Notes: generated from the sequence alone by a model not told the origin. A stretch of 64,000 nucleotides of DNA from Carallia brachiata (GCA_021464245.1 JADCRB010000068.1:13865351-13929350); one strand, 5' to 3'; counted from the stretch's first letter, positions 33,901 through 46,040 are shown. Program-made: numbers and translations.

Positions 33901-34673
33901 TTGGTCAAGGATTTTGTAGAGAGCCGAGATTGACTTTCTTGAGTTCATCAACAGTGGTTTGGCCACCATCTTTAAGTTCTGGGGGAGCCTCTTTTACTTC
34001 ACTGTCTAATAAATCGGATTCGGCCTCGTTGCTAATCGTGATATGGAGTCTAGAGATCCTGACTTCATCTTCTTTGTTTGACAGGACAAACTTATCTTGT
34101 TTGGTGGTGATGGTGATAGCACATGCATCGGCTACTTGGCTTCGGCTCTTCAGCGTAATCCGCACAAATGACTTTTTCTGTTAGCCTAAGTCGGGTCGGG
34201 ACTTTGAAGATTGAGCAATGGTATCGTACGTGGATGGAAATGTACCCATTGCACTAGGGTTTGAGAAGTCATAACCTGCTTTAGCGAAGAGTCTATGCAT
34301 TTGGATCAAATTCTTCATCTGTTCTTTTTTTTTAGAAGCGAGCCATATTCAACTACCCATGTGAGTGGTCTAATAAAGCCCTTCAATGGTTTTGAAGACA
34401 AGACTGGCTCAATCTTTGAGAGTGGTAGGACGCTAGTCTTCTTCAAGTCATAACGCTCCCCTATCTTGGGTTGGCTATGTCTTTCCTCCGATTTGGAATT
34501 AGCACAATAAAAAAAAGGAGGCTGACCTTGTGAACGCCGCGACTATGGCACATAGTGTAAGACCGGAGTAGAGCTTGAAGATACGGCCTCCCGCAGGCCA
34601 GGTTCAGCAAGTTGTGGAAGCTTTTCCTCTGTAGGAGTCTAGGGGCGAGTATCAGTAGAGTCTTTAACAGCTT

Positions 34674-35114
34674 TTACCTCTTTACAAATGCCCCCAATCC
34701 AGGGAGCTTTTGATAGGATGATCTGAGGACTGTCCGTGTCAATGTAGAAACTGCCTCCGCCAAATGTGATTTGGCATCATCAAACGGTTTTAAGTCGACA
34801 ATGACTTTTTGAACGCCATTCTTGTAGTATTTGAATAACTGATGCAGACTTGAAAGCACATCTCCATTTCCATGAATCCACGGTCGTCCTAGTAGCATCT
34901 TGTACATGATACGTGCATCGATCACGTGGAAGAGAGTGCTAGAAGTGAGATCACCGATAGTCAACTCCAAACAAACCATTTCAATTGCTTTATATCCTCC
35001 TTGATTAAAGATATGGATCATCAAGCGGCTATTTAATAATTCATCAATACTGATGTCGAGCTCCTTTATGATGGATTTTAGGGTGATATTGATTGCCGAG
35101 CCATCGTAAATCAA
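34674..35114 (-). pseudogene. Gypsy-1 protease region
   Basis: Open for 146 codons: YDGSAINITLKSIIKELDIS (active-site DGS, where the usual D-D/S-G-S has Tyr before Asp), FNQGGYKAIEMVCLELTIGD, then HVIDARIMYKMLLGRPWIHG. This is the retropepsin of the plant Gypsy group with the LLGRPWIH strand. The flanks at 35121-35396 and 33905-34165 carry further polyprotein pieces in other frames. Confidence 0.8.
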
Positions 35115-36870
35115 GATGCATCAAACCTTATGCTCTCTCACATATCCTGATACGTAGAGTGGTTGATTATGGGGCTTGGAACTTAACAGAGTAACATCTG
35201 ATATGATTTTGGGCCATCTGATCATCCATTGAGCTGGAATCTCCTTAAGGTAGAGATCCAATTGAGGTGTGAAGAATATTGCTGGCTTAGTTCTGCTAGA
35301 CCTCGGTTGACTGTAAAGCTGTAAGTAGTTGACAGTTAGTAACAATAATTTGGAAAGCTTTAGATACCCTCTATATTGCTGGCTTCTCGATGTCATGTGG
35401 TTCCTCGTTACAGCATGTCACCTCTTTTGATGGACTTGAAGTGATGGTGGTCTAGTTGGCCGAGGTTACGCCTTCTTGGTCTAGAATGATTTTATTCTAT
35501 CTCTTGAGTTCTATGATTAGCTCCTTCAAAATAAAACACTTCTCGGTCGGGTGACTTACTATGCAATGATATTTGGAGAATCTTGGGTTGTTGACTCGTT
35601 CCTTTTCACTGGGCCACTTGCACTTTGGAAGTTCGATCAGCTTCACCTCCAAGAGTTGGTCAAGAATGTTTGGGACGTCTGAGTCGGGAAATGGATGCTA
35701 CTTCTGCTCCAACTCTCGCAATGTCACATTCCGCATTTCCTGTTGTTTTGACTTAGTTGTTAGGGTTGGAGGATTTACCTTCTCTTTAACTCCCACTTTT
35801 ACTAGTGTGGTGTCGACAGTCATTACTTCTTTTCCTTTTGTTGAGGTGATAGGCTTCTTAGTTTCCCTTCTGCTTCCTTGTTGGTCTAGCTGAATGGGAA
35901 CTGTGCCCCCAAAAGTTTAGATGCTTATCTCTATATCATGCGCGCGGGTAGCAAATTTTTCGAAAGTGCGATGTTTGATGCCTTGCAGGATATACAACAG
36001 CTCCCAATGCATCCCCTGAATACAATCTCTACAGCATAAGTCTCTATCAGACGACCCTTGCAATCTAAATTGAGAGCGTGCCATCTATTGATGTATTCAA
36101 TAATGGGCTCTCCCTTTCTTTGCTTGGTACTGGTAAACTCCATCATACTTACCATTCTCCGAGTGCTGAAAAATCTGTTGAGGAACCCTCTTTGTAATTG
36201 TTCTCAACTGTCGATTGATTCTGGCTCAAGATTTATGAACTAGGTGAAGGTGGTGTTCCTGAGTGAACGAACAAACTACTTCACCAAGAGATCTCCATAA
36301 GTTCTTGCGTTGTTGAAAGTTTCGACGAAGTGGGCAACGTGCTGTTTGGAATCACATTGTCAGTCGAATTATTAAAATTTGGGTGGTTGGTAGCCCAAAG
36401 GCATGCTGAGATTTTTGATTTGCCTGGTGTACGGTTTGACGTACATTTGTGATCCTTGGAAGGATGCAGTTTGTTGTAAGCGGATCGTATTAGCTATCAT
36501 GTCCTGTAATTGTTAGACAGATAGTGAGGCTATAGAATTTGAGGGTGACAGCTGTGTGGAACTGTCTGACTGCTTTTCTCTAGTGAAGACGTCAGTTAGG
36601 GTAGTCTTTGAAGTGAAACTAGGTGGATATGGTTGTTCAGTTAACTTGGATTAGGGCTTTCCTTTTGAGGGTGGCGATCTGTTGGTCTTTTTCCTCCACA
36701 ACCCTGATCAGCTGCGAAATTCTGTTCTCTAATTTTGTAAGCTTTTCTTCTGTGCTGGTTGTGTTAGTAATCAAAACTGCAACGACGTCAATGTTGGCAG
36801 ATGATGCTCCGCGAAAGACTGGATAGAGGGTTCTTCTGATTCCTCTGTGTTGATATTTGCAGAATGAGTT
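35115..36870 (-). pseudogene. Gypsy-1 gag region
   Basis: Near 36155 the frame reads MVSMMEFTSTKQRKGEPIIE, then YINRWHALNLDCKGRL, the retrotransposon gag core of this Gypsy group. Upstream, RGFLNRFFSTRR-like sequence lies in another frame near 36180. The plus-strand frames here are shadows. Many stops are present. Confidence 0.75.
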
Positions 36871-37104
36871 AGATTTTGTTCAGCGAGCTTCATTGTGTTG
36901 CCCCCGACTTTGATCGGGTGGGTGATCGACTCCTCTATGCTACAAGAGAGTTAGAGGAGAGATCTTATTGCTGTACGAAATGTGGACTCTCTGTTTCAAT
37001 ATTTTGTTGTGTTTGGATGGCGAGGAATTGTGTCCGTCTGCGGGTTTATGGGCTTGTATAACTTAGTAGGGTAGTTGACGCAAGTAGTGGAGCAGTTGTC
37101 TTTT

Positions 37105-37310
37105 TTACTTGTGGCGGCAGTTGTATTCCTCTTTAGTGTCATTGGATTGCTGGATACCTGCTGAAAAAATATTTCTTGTTTTTTTTCCTTTTCCTTTTCC
37201 TTTTCTTTTTTTTTTTGTCTTTTTCTTTCTTTTGTCTTTTTTTTTTTTCATTTGCTTTTTTTCTTTTCTCGATTTATTATTTTTGCCTTTTTTTTTTTTT
37301 TTAGGAACAA
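37105..37310. repeat. Pyrimidine-rich low-complexity run
   Basis: Dense CTTTTT words (CCTTTTCCTTTTCCTTTTC) in the Gypsy-1 leader between primer site and gag; purine-rich on the sense strand. It yields long spurious Lys- or Phe-rich frames. Confidence 0.7.
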
Positions 37311-37352
37311 GAGATGGGAAATGAAGAGGTCTTACTGGGCGTGCCATAAATT

Positions 37353-38100
37353 TGTAAGCGGTATAAGCTTCGAGCCTACAATAGTTAGACTAAAAAATAC
37401 AAATACAAATTACAAATAAAATTTTAAAATAAAATTAAAATTTACGTGGGGTCAATTTTCGTATGAATCCTCCGATTAGTATTTTTTCATGACTCTGTCA
37501 AAAGCTGCACGAGCTTGATTTTGATAGAAATAATTCCACAGTTTTATTTTAAACTGTATAGTTTCTGGTGAATACTAGGGATAGATTTAAGATAGATGCT
37601 TGGACTACGATAAGGATCGTAGAGACCTGATCTGACTCGAACTGGTTTGATTTCACTGAGGGCCGAGGGGGCTTGTTCTTGGATGAACTGCTTGTACTTT
37701 ACTGAGGGTCGTACGAGACTTGATCTTAGCCGGATTTGTAATATTTTGATATTTTGATTTTATACTCTCACAGATTCAGATGTGAGGCAACCAGAGAGTA
37801 TAAACTCAAAATATACTTAGAAATGAGTATGATAAATATTTTGGATTGTATATTTGGAATATCTCCCTTAATAGAGCTTGGGGAGTATACTCCTAGTATA
37901 AGAAAATGTAAGGAAGGGGAAAATTTTAAAGGATTTTTGGAAAGTGTTTTCTTTGCAATGGCTTTGTATGATTTTTCTGATACTCCTTGTGAAATGGCTC
38001 ATTGTTTTTTTTATAGGCAATGAGCCTTGGTAAAGGACAAAGGTTGGCCACGTTAGGTGGCCAACCAACTTAGAAATTTGAATGGCCGACGATTAGACAA
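37353..38100 (-). repeat. Probable Gypsy-1 5' LTR
   Basis: On the minus strand it would start TGTCTAATCGTCGGCC at 38100 and end CGCTTACA at 37353. AATTTATGGCACGCCCAGT follows, which fits the TGGCACGCC primer-site word common in plant Gypsy elements. No second copy was found, so the ends rest on the TG...CA signals and the primer site only. Confidence 0.5.
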
Positions 38101-38180
38101 TGCCGGCTATTTGACCCTTTCTCTGTTTTTTTTTTTTTTCTTGTAAAAGCCAATCTTCTAGATTTTTTTTTAAATATTTA

Positions 38181-38321
38181 CACTTCAGCTTTTTGAATTG
38201 GAGCTTCAGTGGCGATATTCTTAGCTTTAAGAAGAAAAGCACAAAGCAATATTTTCTTTTTGAGTTGTGTCCGAGGGCTTGAAAGTCAAGGACTTCTTGT
38301 GCTTATATGTATAGAAGAGTA
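38181..38321 (-). pseudogene. TPS-a exon 1 start and 5' leader, start codon lost
   Basis: The plus strand 38199-38300 matches 63448-63545, the start and leader of the intact TPS gene (shared TTCTTAGCTTTAAGAAGAAA and GCACAAAGCAATATTTTCTT). On the minus strand the start codon is ATC instead of ATG (38216-38214). It continues ATEAPIQKAEV and then hits a stop at 38180, where homology ends next to the Gypsy-1 LTR. This is the 5' end of a dead TPS gene. Confidence 0.85.
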
Positions 38322-38654
38322 CTTTGGTTTTAGAGCCACACTGTGCAATCGCACAATATGACCGTATGTCAGTAACAAAGTGTAATCAGCTATTAATTTA
38401 ATCTAATTATATTCATAAAATATGAAAAAAAAATTAAAATGTAAAACTAGATGAGTGTTACCTTAGAACTTAAAAGTATATATCTTACATAGTATGCATT
38501 AAAAAAATTTAAAATTTTAGCTTCGAAAAAAAAATTTCTTAAAAAAGTATTCTTACACAAATTATTAATGTAGTTACATTTTATTATTAATGAATTACTT
38601 TTCCTCTCGCATGTATGGTTGTGCCGTGCCGATGCACAGTGCAGCCCCCAACTT
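38322..38654. mobile_element. Small inverted-repeat element (MITE-like) A
   Basis: The left end has GCCACACTGTGCAATCGCAC. The right end, inverted, has GGGCTGCACTGTGCATCGGC. About 330 bp of AT-rich, non-coding DNA lies between. The whole block is missing from the equivalent place in the intact TPS promoter (63546-63566), so it is an insertion. TATGTA-like words flank both sides as a possible target duplication. Confidence 0.65.
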
Positions 38655-38700
38655 TATCCCTATGTAGACAAAAAAAAAGTGTTTAACTACTATTGTTACA

Positions 38701-39597
38701 AGTGTTGTAAAAATCAGATTGGTCATCGAATAAAAAAAATTAGTAATTCAAAGTTGAACTGCTTGAATCGGTATATGAACCGGTATTTAAAAATTATTTT
38801 GTAAAAAATAAATTTTTAGTAGAAAATGCAAAATAGTGATATAAGCTAATTTTACAAAATGATATATTTTTCTATTTTAGGTAAATATGTGCACTATTGG
38901 CTAAAAAAAAAAAGGAAATATGTGCACCATGGACAAAATGGTGTCGTTTGTACTTTATAGAGCCGAAGAAACTTCCTTTTAGAGAAAAAAAAAAAGTAAA
39001 AATAAATAATGCAAACTTAAACCTAAACCTAATCTTAAATCATAATCTTTCTTTTCTTTCTCATATGAGCCGCCAACCTCCCTTCAACACCAAATCCCAC
39101 CAACCCAAGCGTCCAAGACAACATCGCCTCGCCTCCTTTTTTCACAGTTTTACCAAAGTGTCCAAAACAACGTTGGTTCGCTTCCTTCTTTAACCTTTTT
39201 ATTTACTGTCGACTTCTCCGCCTATGGCTCCAGCGCTAGTAACGCCGCCCTTCTATGGTGCTTCATCCCCCCCTTCCCCCCACCAAAACAGCTTCTCTTC
39301 CTTCTTCTTTGCTCCACCACCGATTCCTCTCTCTGTGCTGCCAAAAGCTAATGCCCCAACCTCACTCTACCACCGATTCCTCTCTCTCTGTCGTTGTTCC
39401 TTGGCTTGATTTTGCTTCCCATGTATTAAACTGGCAAACCCAAACCGGTTCACTGGTCAAACCGGCCAAGCGACCGGTTTTTTACCAGTTTGCTTATTAT
39501 CCTAGTTTGAAGCCAAAACTGGATCGGACCAGACTCAGGACTGGTCACCGGTCTGATCGGTTGAACCGGCCGATTCGATCCTAGTTTGACAATAACG
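38701..39597. mobile_element. Inverted-repeat DNA element B (hAT- or Mutator-like, non-autonomous)
   Basis: It is flanked by ATTGTTACA (38692-38700) and ATTGCTACA (39598-39606), a 9-bp target duplication with one change (8 bp if read as hAT). The intact TPS promoter has a single ATTGCTACA at the same place. The left end GTGTTGTAAAAATCAGATTG resembles the inverted right end GTTATTGTCAAACTAGGATC. GAACCGG/CCGGTT words cluster inside the right end. The inner 39060-39400 is C-rich with no clear protein. Confidence 0.72.
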
Positions 39598-39900
39598 ATT
39601 GCTACACAATTATGGGAAAGATTGACAACTTTTACTGAAAGGAAAATGTTCTATGGCCCGAAAAATGGTCTTGAGAGATCATTCGGAATGACGTGGTACT
39701 AAGTGAAAAAAATAAAGCTTTTTTGAATTTTTTTTATATAAACCAGATTTTAGGATAATATTAACTACATTTAAGATAACACTAACTACATTTATTATTT
39801 AATTTTTTAAATAAAATTGAAAAATGTTTCGAAAAAAATCTTCTAGCAAAATCCTCAAGTTATGTAATGGTACTCTTACTGAATATAACGTAAAGTTTAT
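39598..39900 (-). promoter_or_regulatory. Duplicated TPS upstream region (relic)
   Basis: It matches 63593-63882: CACAATTATGGGAAAGA, AAAATGGTCTTGAGA, GGAATGACGTGGTACT, AACATTAACTAC-type words, and GGTACTCTTACTGAATATAA. It was the distal promoter of the dead TPS copy and is now cut from its leader by elements A and B. Confidence 0.8.
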
Positions 39901-42900
39901 TTTCTTTTATAAATTTAATGTAGAAACTCGGTCTATATAATACGATCAAAATAAGAAACTGTCAGATACTACCGCAACTTTTCAAAAAAAAAAAAAAACC
40001 GAAAAAAGCATCTAGATAATAAAGAATGTATGCAATCTAATAAAGTCCGATCCAATTGGAGGGCGCTGGGAGAGATTGCCCCCACTGATGCCCACTTATC
40101 TATTATTAGGATAGGCAATAATTGAGTTAGCCTAATTAGGTTAGCCCAATTAGCCTAATAGGCTAATTAAGTTAAGTAAGTGCCCTTGTCGCATCTCTTT
40201 TTACATGTCCTAATATATGGAGACTCTCTTTAGCATTGGGAGCGTAAGCAACGAAAAAAACAAAATAATCAAAGTTGAAAAGTCAACGTGGCTCCACATG
40301 ATGTCTACAAATGCATGTACGTGGTTTGCATTTAGATGATGTTCGTGTAGATTTCAAAGGTCAGCTACCTAAGAGTGACCTTATATTGCTGACAAAATTA
40401 ATTGCGACATGGACATACTAGCATAATTGGGCCTATAAATAAGTCCTGTAATGGCCTTCTAAGGCAAACCCAAGGGAGCAAAACAAGTCACTTTCTAAGA
40501 CTTTTGCTCCTTCACCTTTTCTCTCTCTTAGTGTTTTGCACATATACTCTTTAATAGTTATTAAGGTAGATTTTTTAGATTAAATGTTTAAAGAATTAAA
40601 AATTCTTAAAAATATTTGAACTAAATCAAAACTTGTATAATATGCACTTAAATTTTTGATCTCAATCTATGAAGTAACTAGGTCGTTCGAAGGCTATCAA
40701 TATGTTCTTTTAATTTATTTCTTGGAATTTAGGAATATCATAAATAATAATAATGCTAATTAATATTATTGTTAATAATATTATTATTCTTCTTGTTGTT
40801 GTTGTTATACTTGTTATTATTATTTTTATTACTATTATTATTATTCTTGTTGTCGATGTTGTTGTTTTTGTTAATATTATTATTAGACTATTTATATTTT
40901 TGCACTTCATATTTCAATAATTTAATTTTTATTTAATATTTTATTTGCTTAATCATGTTATTTTGCTCTAATATTGAAATTTATTCTGTCATACATTCAA
41001 CCTCTAGCACACATGCACAAAAGTCTTAGCATCCGGCTTATACCTTTTAAGTTTGGGAAGAAATGGTAGGCGGTCCTTCGTGTAGTTTTTGGCTTTTGGA
41101 TGGGATGTCCGAGATTCTACTCTATATCTTTCAACCACACTCTATTATTGTACAACCATAGAGTGACCCACCCTTTAGATCTAAGCACTAAGACAGGGAA
41201 CCGTAGGATGATTCTTATCTCAACCACGCATAATATATTTAAGCTATATTTTTATTGCATGTAGATTTTCAGGATGTATGTGGGATCCTTTACAATATTG
41301 AAAGATTTAAATTCCTTTTATTTGAGATCAAACCTAAACTGCTCTCATTAAAGTCAAGTTATTATGATTGATATCAAGCTTCTATAGCTCTCACTAGAGT
41401 CAAGTTATTTCAATCGAAATCAAGTTTTTACAGTTCTCATTAGAGTTAAGACATACACTTGAGATCAAATCTCAGTTCTCAGTATAACTTCTGTATAAGA
41501 TCAAACCCATATACCCCTTGACAAAATCATAAATGAACATTTAGTTACTTAAATAGTGGTAAACTGAAAAATGTTTCAGGTGAAATTGATCACTAAGCTT
41601 AATTAATATTTAATTAAGTCCAAACAATTTAGTTATTTAATTTTTTTCTCTTTTTAACCTAAATGAAATTTAATTTTTGCAATTTTAAGTTTTTTTTTTG
41701 ACCGAGAAAAAAGAGCTTAGATCAAACTATTCTGAATTGATTAAAATTGAACTGGAACCAAAAATTAATTGGAAGCAAAATCAAAACCAAAAATAGAACT
41801 GGAGTTGGAATGGGAACGAGATTTGCTGGTTGTTCGGAACTCAACCGGACTAACTAGAACCGATGATTCAGAACCGTAGCTGAACTAAAATTAGAACGAA
41901 ATTACGTTCAAGTCTAAATTAGGGAGAGTGAATGTGTTTTCAAAAAAGGCTAAGACAAAAAGGTGGGCCCAAATGTTTTTCCTAAGCCCACCAATACCAA
42001 ATTCCCCCTCATTTTGAGAGAAATTAAGTGAAAAGGTATATTTTCCATTTTTCTTTTTTTTTTTTTATAGTTTTTGGCATCGAACTATTTTGTTGCCCTT
42101 AATTTTATTTTTTTATTTTTACTTTTTAAGGGTAAATTTGGTATTATAAAACACTTTATTTTTATTTCTCTTATTTTTCACTCACTTCCAAACAAAATAT
42201 TTTTAAATTTTTTGTTCTTACATTGCAATCTCTTGGATACAGGAATAATAAAAATTTTTCTTTTTTTCAACATTTATTCCTTACATTTTTATTCCTCCCA
42301 CATTCCTATCTTCCTTTTTTTTTCCCCAAACTAAGTGTAAGTTTTTACTTTAGCACCCTCGTTTCCTCAGACATTCAATTTTACCCTCTTGGTTCATTTT
42401 GGCCTCCCACACATATAATCCTACTTTCCCTCTTTGCGAGTATGGGAAAGAGGATGCTACTCATTATGTAACTTGAAGTTGGTCTTATGGTTGGGGTTGG
42501 TGCCCTTCACTGTTGTTTCATAATTTGCAAGATTTCTGCTGTTGCTTAATTTGATGCTCTGCTTGGTTTGCTGCCGCAGGGGTTGATGCTGGTTTGCTGC
42601 TATGTTGGGCTGGCGTTCCTCTGGCCGATACCGCTGCTATGCTATTGCCTTACGAGTTTGATTTGCCGCTTTACTCCCATATTATTTTTTCGCTGAAACT
42701 AACATTGAAGCTCTGCTGGATACAGTATTCTTGATGGTTTGTTGCCTTGTTGGTTTGAATATGAAGCTTTGCTCTACGCTTTGATCGTTGATTAGTGGCT
42801 GAACCATGAATTAGAGTTAGTGGGGGAAAACAGTAATTCATGAAATAATAATTAGAAACTAAAGTAAATTATATAAAAATCATTAAAATTATTTTTTACA

Positions 42901-43620
42901 TTTTTTTGTTAGATGGTTGTGAAAATCTCAAATAAATGTTATATAATTAGCTATAATAAATAATAATTTTAATGACAAAGACATATAGTTAATCCACAAG
43001 ATAAAGATAAAATCTAAACATCAATCGTTGATCTCAAATTAATTCAAGGAACCCTTTATGAACCAAATATTTGGTCTGAAAATTACAACTAAAGCAAGAA
43101 GTACAAAAAGTAGACAATTTTAAACAACCAATGCAGTTACAAGGAAGCTCATGGATTTGGATTGGATTGGGGGGAAGCTACTCCAAATTTCTGGCTTTTG
43201 TGCATTCAGTTTTTTTTTTTCTTTCTTGGCATCGGGAATTTAAAACTCAAGGGATTTGTTTAAACTTTAAAGAAGTGATTTTTGGCTATAAGTTATTTTG
43301 TAAACTTGAAAGATTAAAGAGTTAGTTGGAAGAAGACAAAGGTTTGCAAGAAAATAATAATAATAATAATAATAAGAGAGTGAGGACAAAACATAAAATA
43401 TTAAATTTAGTGGGATCAAGTATAAATTTTTGTAGGGGTAATTAATAAATTTAAGCTCCATTATACCTTTTTTTTTTCCTTTCAATGGGCTAAAGTATAA
43501 ATTTTATGAGAAGACAATGAATAAATTTAATGAATAAATTTAATCTTCATTATATCTATTTTTTTTCTCCTCGTGGGAGTAATTGCCCCCACAGCTTTAA
43601 AGTTCACTCCGCCACTGACT
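39901..43620. other. Intergenic DNA with simple repeats
   Basis: No gene is supported. It holds a (TTA/GTT)n-rich stretch (40736-40890), three decayed ~57-bp units at 41335-41450 (CTCTCATTAAAGTCAAGTTA and variants), an AT-rich GAACCGG/AACCGA-word block (41690-41900) like that at 2965-3495, and a (TAA)n run at 43351-43376. Around 40430-40500, CCTATAAATAAGTCC followed by a CT-rich leader resembles the core promoter of an LTR, but no partner LTR was found. Confidence 0.4.
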
Positions 43621-43874
43621 TTGATGTACCAATGCACGTTTCTTATTTGTTGGTCCTAGCCTGTTAACAGATCAGCAAACATAGCTGTCATGAGTCCATG
43701 CACAGCTTGTTATTCTCCTCTCTCTTATCAAATGCATACTTTTAAATTTGTATTTCAGTTGTTTTATCTTATCTGTTTTACAACCACTTGTACATATATA
43801 CAATTATCATTGTATCTCTCGACACAAGAGAAATAAAAATGACTGGAATTTTCACTGCAATTATAATTTCAACA

Positions 43875-43886
43875 TAGTATCAGAGC
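43875..43886 (+). other. Primer-binding site of Copia-2
   Basis: TAGTATCAGAGC directly after the LTR end AACA; initiator tRNA-Met type with one mismatch. Confidence 0.8.
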
Positions 43887-43899
43887 TGTGAATTTTGCT

Positions 43900-43936
43900 A
43901 TGGCCACTATGTCTTCAACCTCCTCCTCCTCCCCTT

Positions 43937-43967
<31 letters not shown>

Positions 43968-44624
43968 GCTTCTACAACCGTGGATTCTACCATGATGACT
44001 TCCACACCAACCCAAACCCATCACACCTTTTGCATCAAATTGAATCTTCACAATTATCTTGCTTGGAAGACACAACTTCTCCCAGTATTAAATTATCAGA
44101 ATCTTACAGGCTTCATTGATGGGACCAATCCTCCACCTCCAAAAGAGATTATGTCCACCACTTCTCCTCCTACAGCAATACCAAACCCGACATATGCTCT
44201 ATGGTTCCAGAAAGATCAAATGCTAATGACATGGCTTTTGTCTTCACTTTCCGAGGATGTCTTCTCCTATGTTATCAGGTTAACTTCTTCTCAACATGCT
44301 CTTAGTCAAGCTTTCAGTTCTGTCTCTCAAAATAGACAGCTACAATTAAACATTGATATTCATGAGTTTAAGAGCAATGATCTCTCTGTTTCTCAATATT
44401 TACAACGTACAAAGGCACTAGCTGATGAACTCACTGGTGCTAGCCATCCTCTTTCTTCTGCAGAATTCAATGTTATCATTTATATGAATATTGGACCTGA
44501 ATATCACTCCATCATCACAGCATTAAATTTACGTGCTGAACTTGTTATTTTTCATGAACTACATTTGCCCATGAAATACTCCTCAAGAGTTCACAAGAAG
44601 GACCTCTTGCCAATTACGTGGTGA
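43900..44624 (+). pseudogene. Copia-2 gag
   Basis: The ATG at 43900 opens a Ser-rich start encoded by a (TCT)n microsatellite (43933-43964), which ends at a TAG. A second frame from 43980 reads MDSTMMTSTPTQTHHTFCIK, then LNLHNYLAWKTQLLPVLNYQ and GFIDGT, the Copia gag N-terminal motif, followed by the UBN2 core (SVSQYLQRTKALADELTGAS). Slippage in the TCT run could explain the start/frame break. The frame is otherwise open for 214 codons. Confidence 0.85.
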
Positions 44625-45145
44625 AAGCTCCAACACCTCCTCTCCTTCTTACCCCATCGTGCCCTCCACTGGATGTTCATCAACATTGTTCTGCTAGCTT
44701 CAACAATGGTCAAAGACATCACCATGGTCCATGCCAAATTTGTGGTTTGCGAAACCACACTATTGATCGATGTAAGAAGCGGTATCATTCACGATCACCA
44801 AAAAATTTTCAAGCCAATCTTGCTCAGTATAATTCGGCCTCTACTATTTCTTCTTATCGCCCTCTTCTACCCAGGCAATATATACTGTGGATTGCTGACA
44901 CTGGTGCCAATCATCATGTAATACATAACTTTGCTGGCTTACACCTTAATTCTGGATTCACTGGTGGTGATCAGTTGCAAGTTGCCAATGGACAAGGTTT
45001 GTCTATGTCCCATGTTCGTTGTTTTGTTATTCCTTTTGTCTCTCGCCCACTCAAATTATCTAATATTCATGTTTCGACAATTGCCAAACCTTTACTTTCT
45101 ATTCAAAAGTTCACTTCTGACAATAATTGTTTCTTTGAATTTTAG
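44625..45145 (+). pseudogene. Copia-2 zinc knuckle and protease
   Basis: CQICGLRNHTIDRC (Cx2Cx4Hx4C, intact) is followed by WIADTGANHHVIHNFAGL, the protease active site with DTGA intact, and SNIHVSTIAKPLLSIQKF. It is shifted from the gag frame at about 44620. Confidence 0.85.
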
Positions 45146-46040
45146 CATTCTTATATTGTTGTTAAGGACTCGTGCACCAACCAGGTACTACTTTGAGGAC
45201 CGAGTGAGAATGGGCTCTACAAGATTCTTTTCATGGCCGGATCAAGTGCTCTTCATATTGAAAAATTGTCTTTGCAAGACTGGCATGCACAGCTTGCACA
45301 CTGTAGTTATCCAAAAGTCAATTCTAATTGTCCAAACTTTCAATTTGTCCACTTCCAATAAAGATCGTCCTAGTCTTTGTTCTTCGTGTCAATTAGAAAA
45401 ATTGTCTCATATTCCTTTGGCTTCAATAGACCATCAGAGCAATTTTGCATTTGAAATATTCCATTCGGACATATGGGGACCATCTCCTATAGTATCTGTG
45501 AACGGTCACTATTATTTTGTTATTTTTGTAGATAATTAAACTCGTTATTGTTGGTTTTTTTTTCTCTTAAAGAGCGTAGTGACTCGTATCAAATTTTTGT
45601 TAATTTTAATACTTTTGGTGAATAACAATTTGGCAAGAAAATAAAAGTCTTATATTCGGATTGAGGTAGTGAATATCACAAATTAAATTCTTTTTTAATT
45701 AAAAGTGGTATTCAGCATCGCAGCACATGTCCCCACGTTAATGAACAAAATGGTGTCTCTGAACGAAAAATTTGCCACATTGTCGATTTAGGTCTTACTC
45801 TCTTAGCTCATAGTGGAGTTCCATTTAAATATTGGGTACATTTTTTTGATACTACAGTAGACATTATAAACAGTCTCCATACACCTGTGCCCAAAAATAA
45901 CTCACCATATTATCAATTTTTTGGCTGTCATCCTAATTTTGAGTGGCTTAGGGTGTTTGGTTGTTCAGTGTTTCCATTGCTTTGGCCATATAACACACAC
46001 AATTTTTCTTTTCGCACAAAAATTGCATTAATTTAAGTCC
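45146..46040 (+). pseudogene. Copia-2 GAG-pre-integrase and integrase
   Basis: Pre-integrase HAQLAHCSYPKV lies near 45289 in a shifted frame. Integrase HSDIWGPSPIVSVNGHYYFV starts near 45464 with the first catalytic Asp, then a stop after FVDN. LYSD-stop-GSEY near 45650 is the second Asp block, and the stop replaces a residue there. The NSPYYQFFGCHPNFEWLRVF region closes the domain. Confidence 0.8.

Larger units (their letters stand above)
22812..38100 (-). mobile_element. Gypsy-1: old Ty3/Gypsy element, interrupted by a younger element
   Basis: Minus-strand order from right to left: LTR (37353-38100), primer site, gag, protease, reverse transcriptase, [insertion 25060-32901], rest of RNase H, integrase, chromodomain-less C-terminus. 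Removing the insertion and one TGCAG copy restores continuity of the RT-RNase H coding remnant. Stops and frameshifts are common. No matching LTR could be seen left of 22812, so the 3' LTR is missing or unrecognisable. Confidence 0.85.

Noticed and set aside
37105..37347. Lys-rich minus-strand frame of 80 codons
   Set aside because: It comes from a pyrimidine-rich simple sequence in the Gypsy-1 leader.
39060..39410. Pro/Ser-rich plus-strand frames
   Set aside because: They lie inside inverted-repeat element B, overlap in two frames and match no known protein.
40430..40560. TATA box and CT-rich leader resembling an LTR promoter
   Set aside because: No partner LTR, primer site or retrotransposon protein lies nearby, so no element was called.
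42480..42800. GC-richer stretch that might be an exon
   Set aside because: It consists of repeated GCTG/TTTGCTGC words. No frame with sensible borders was found.
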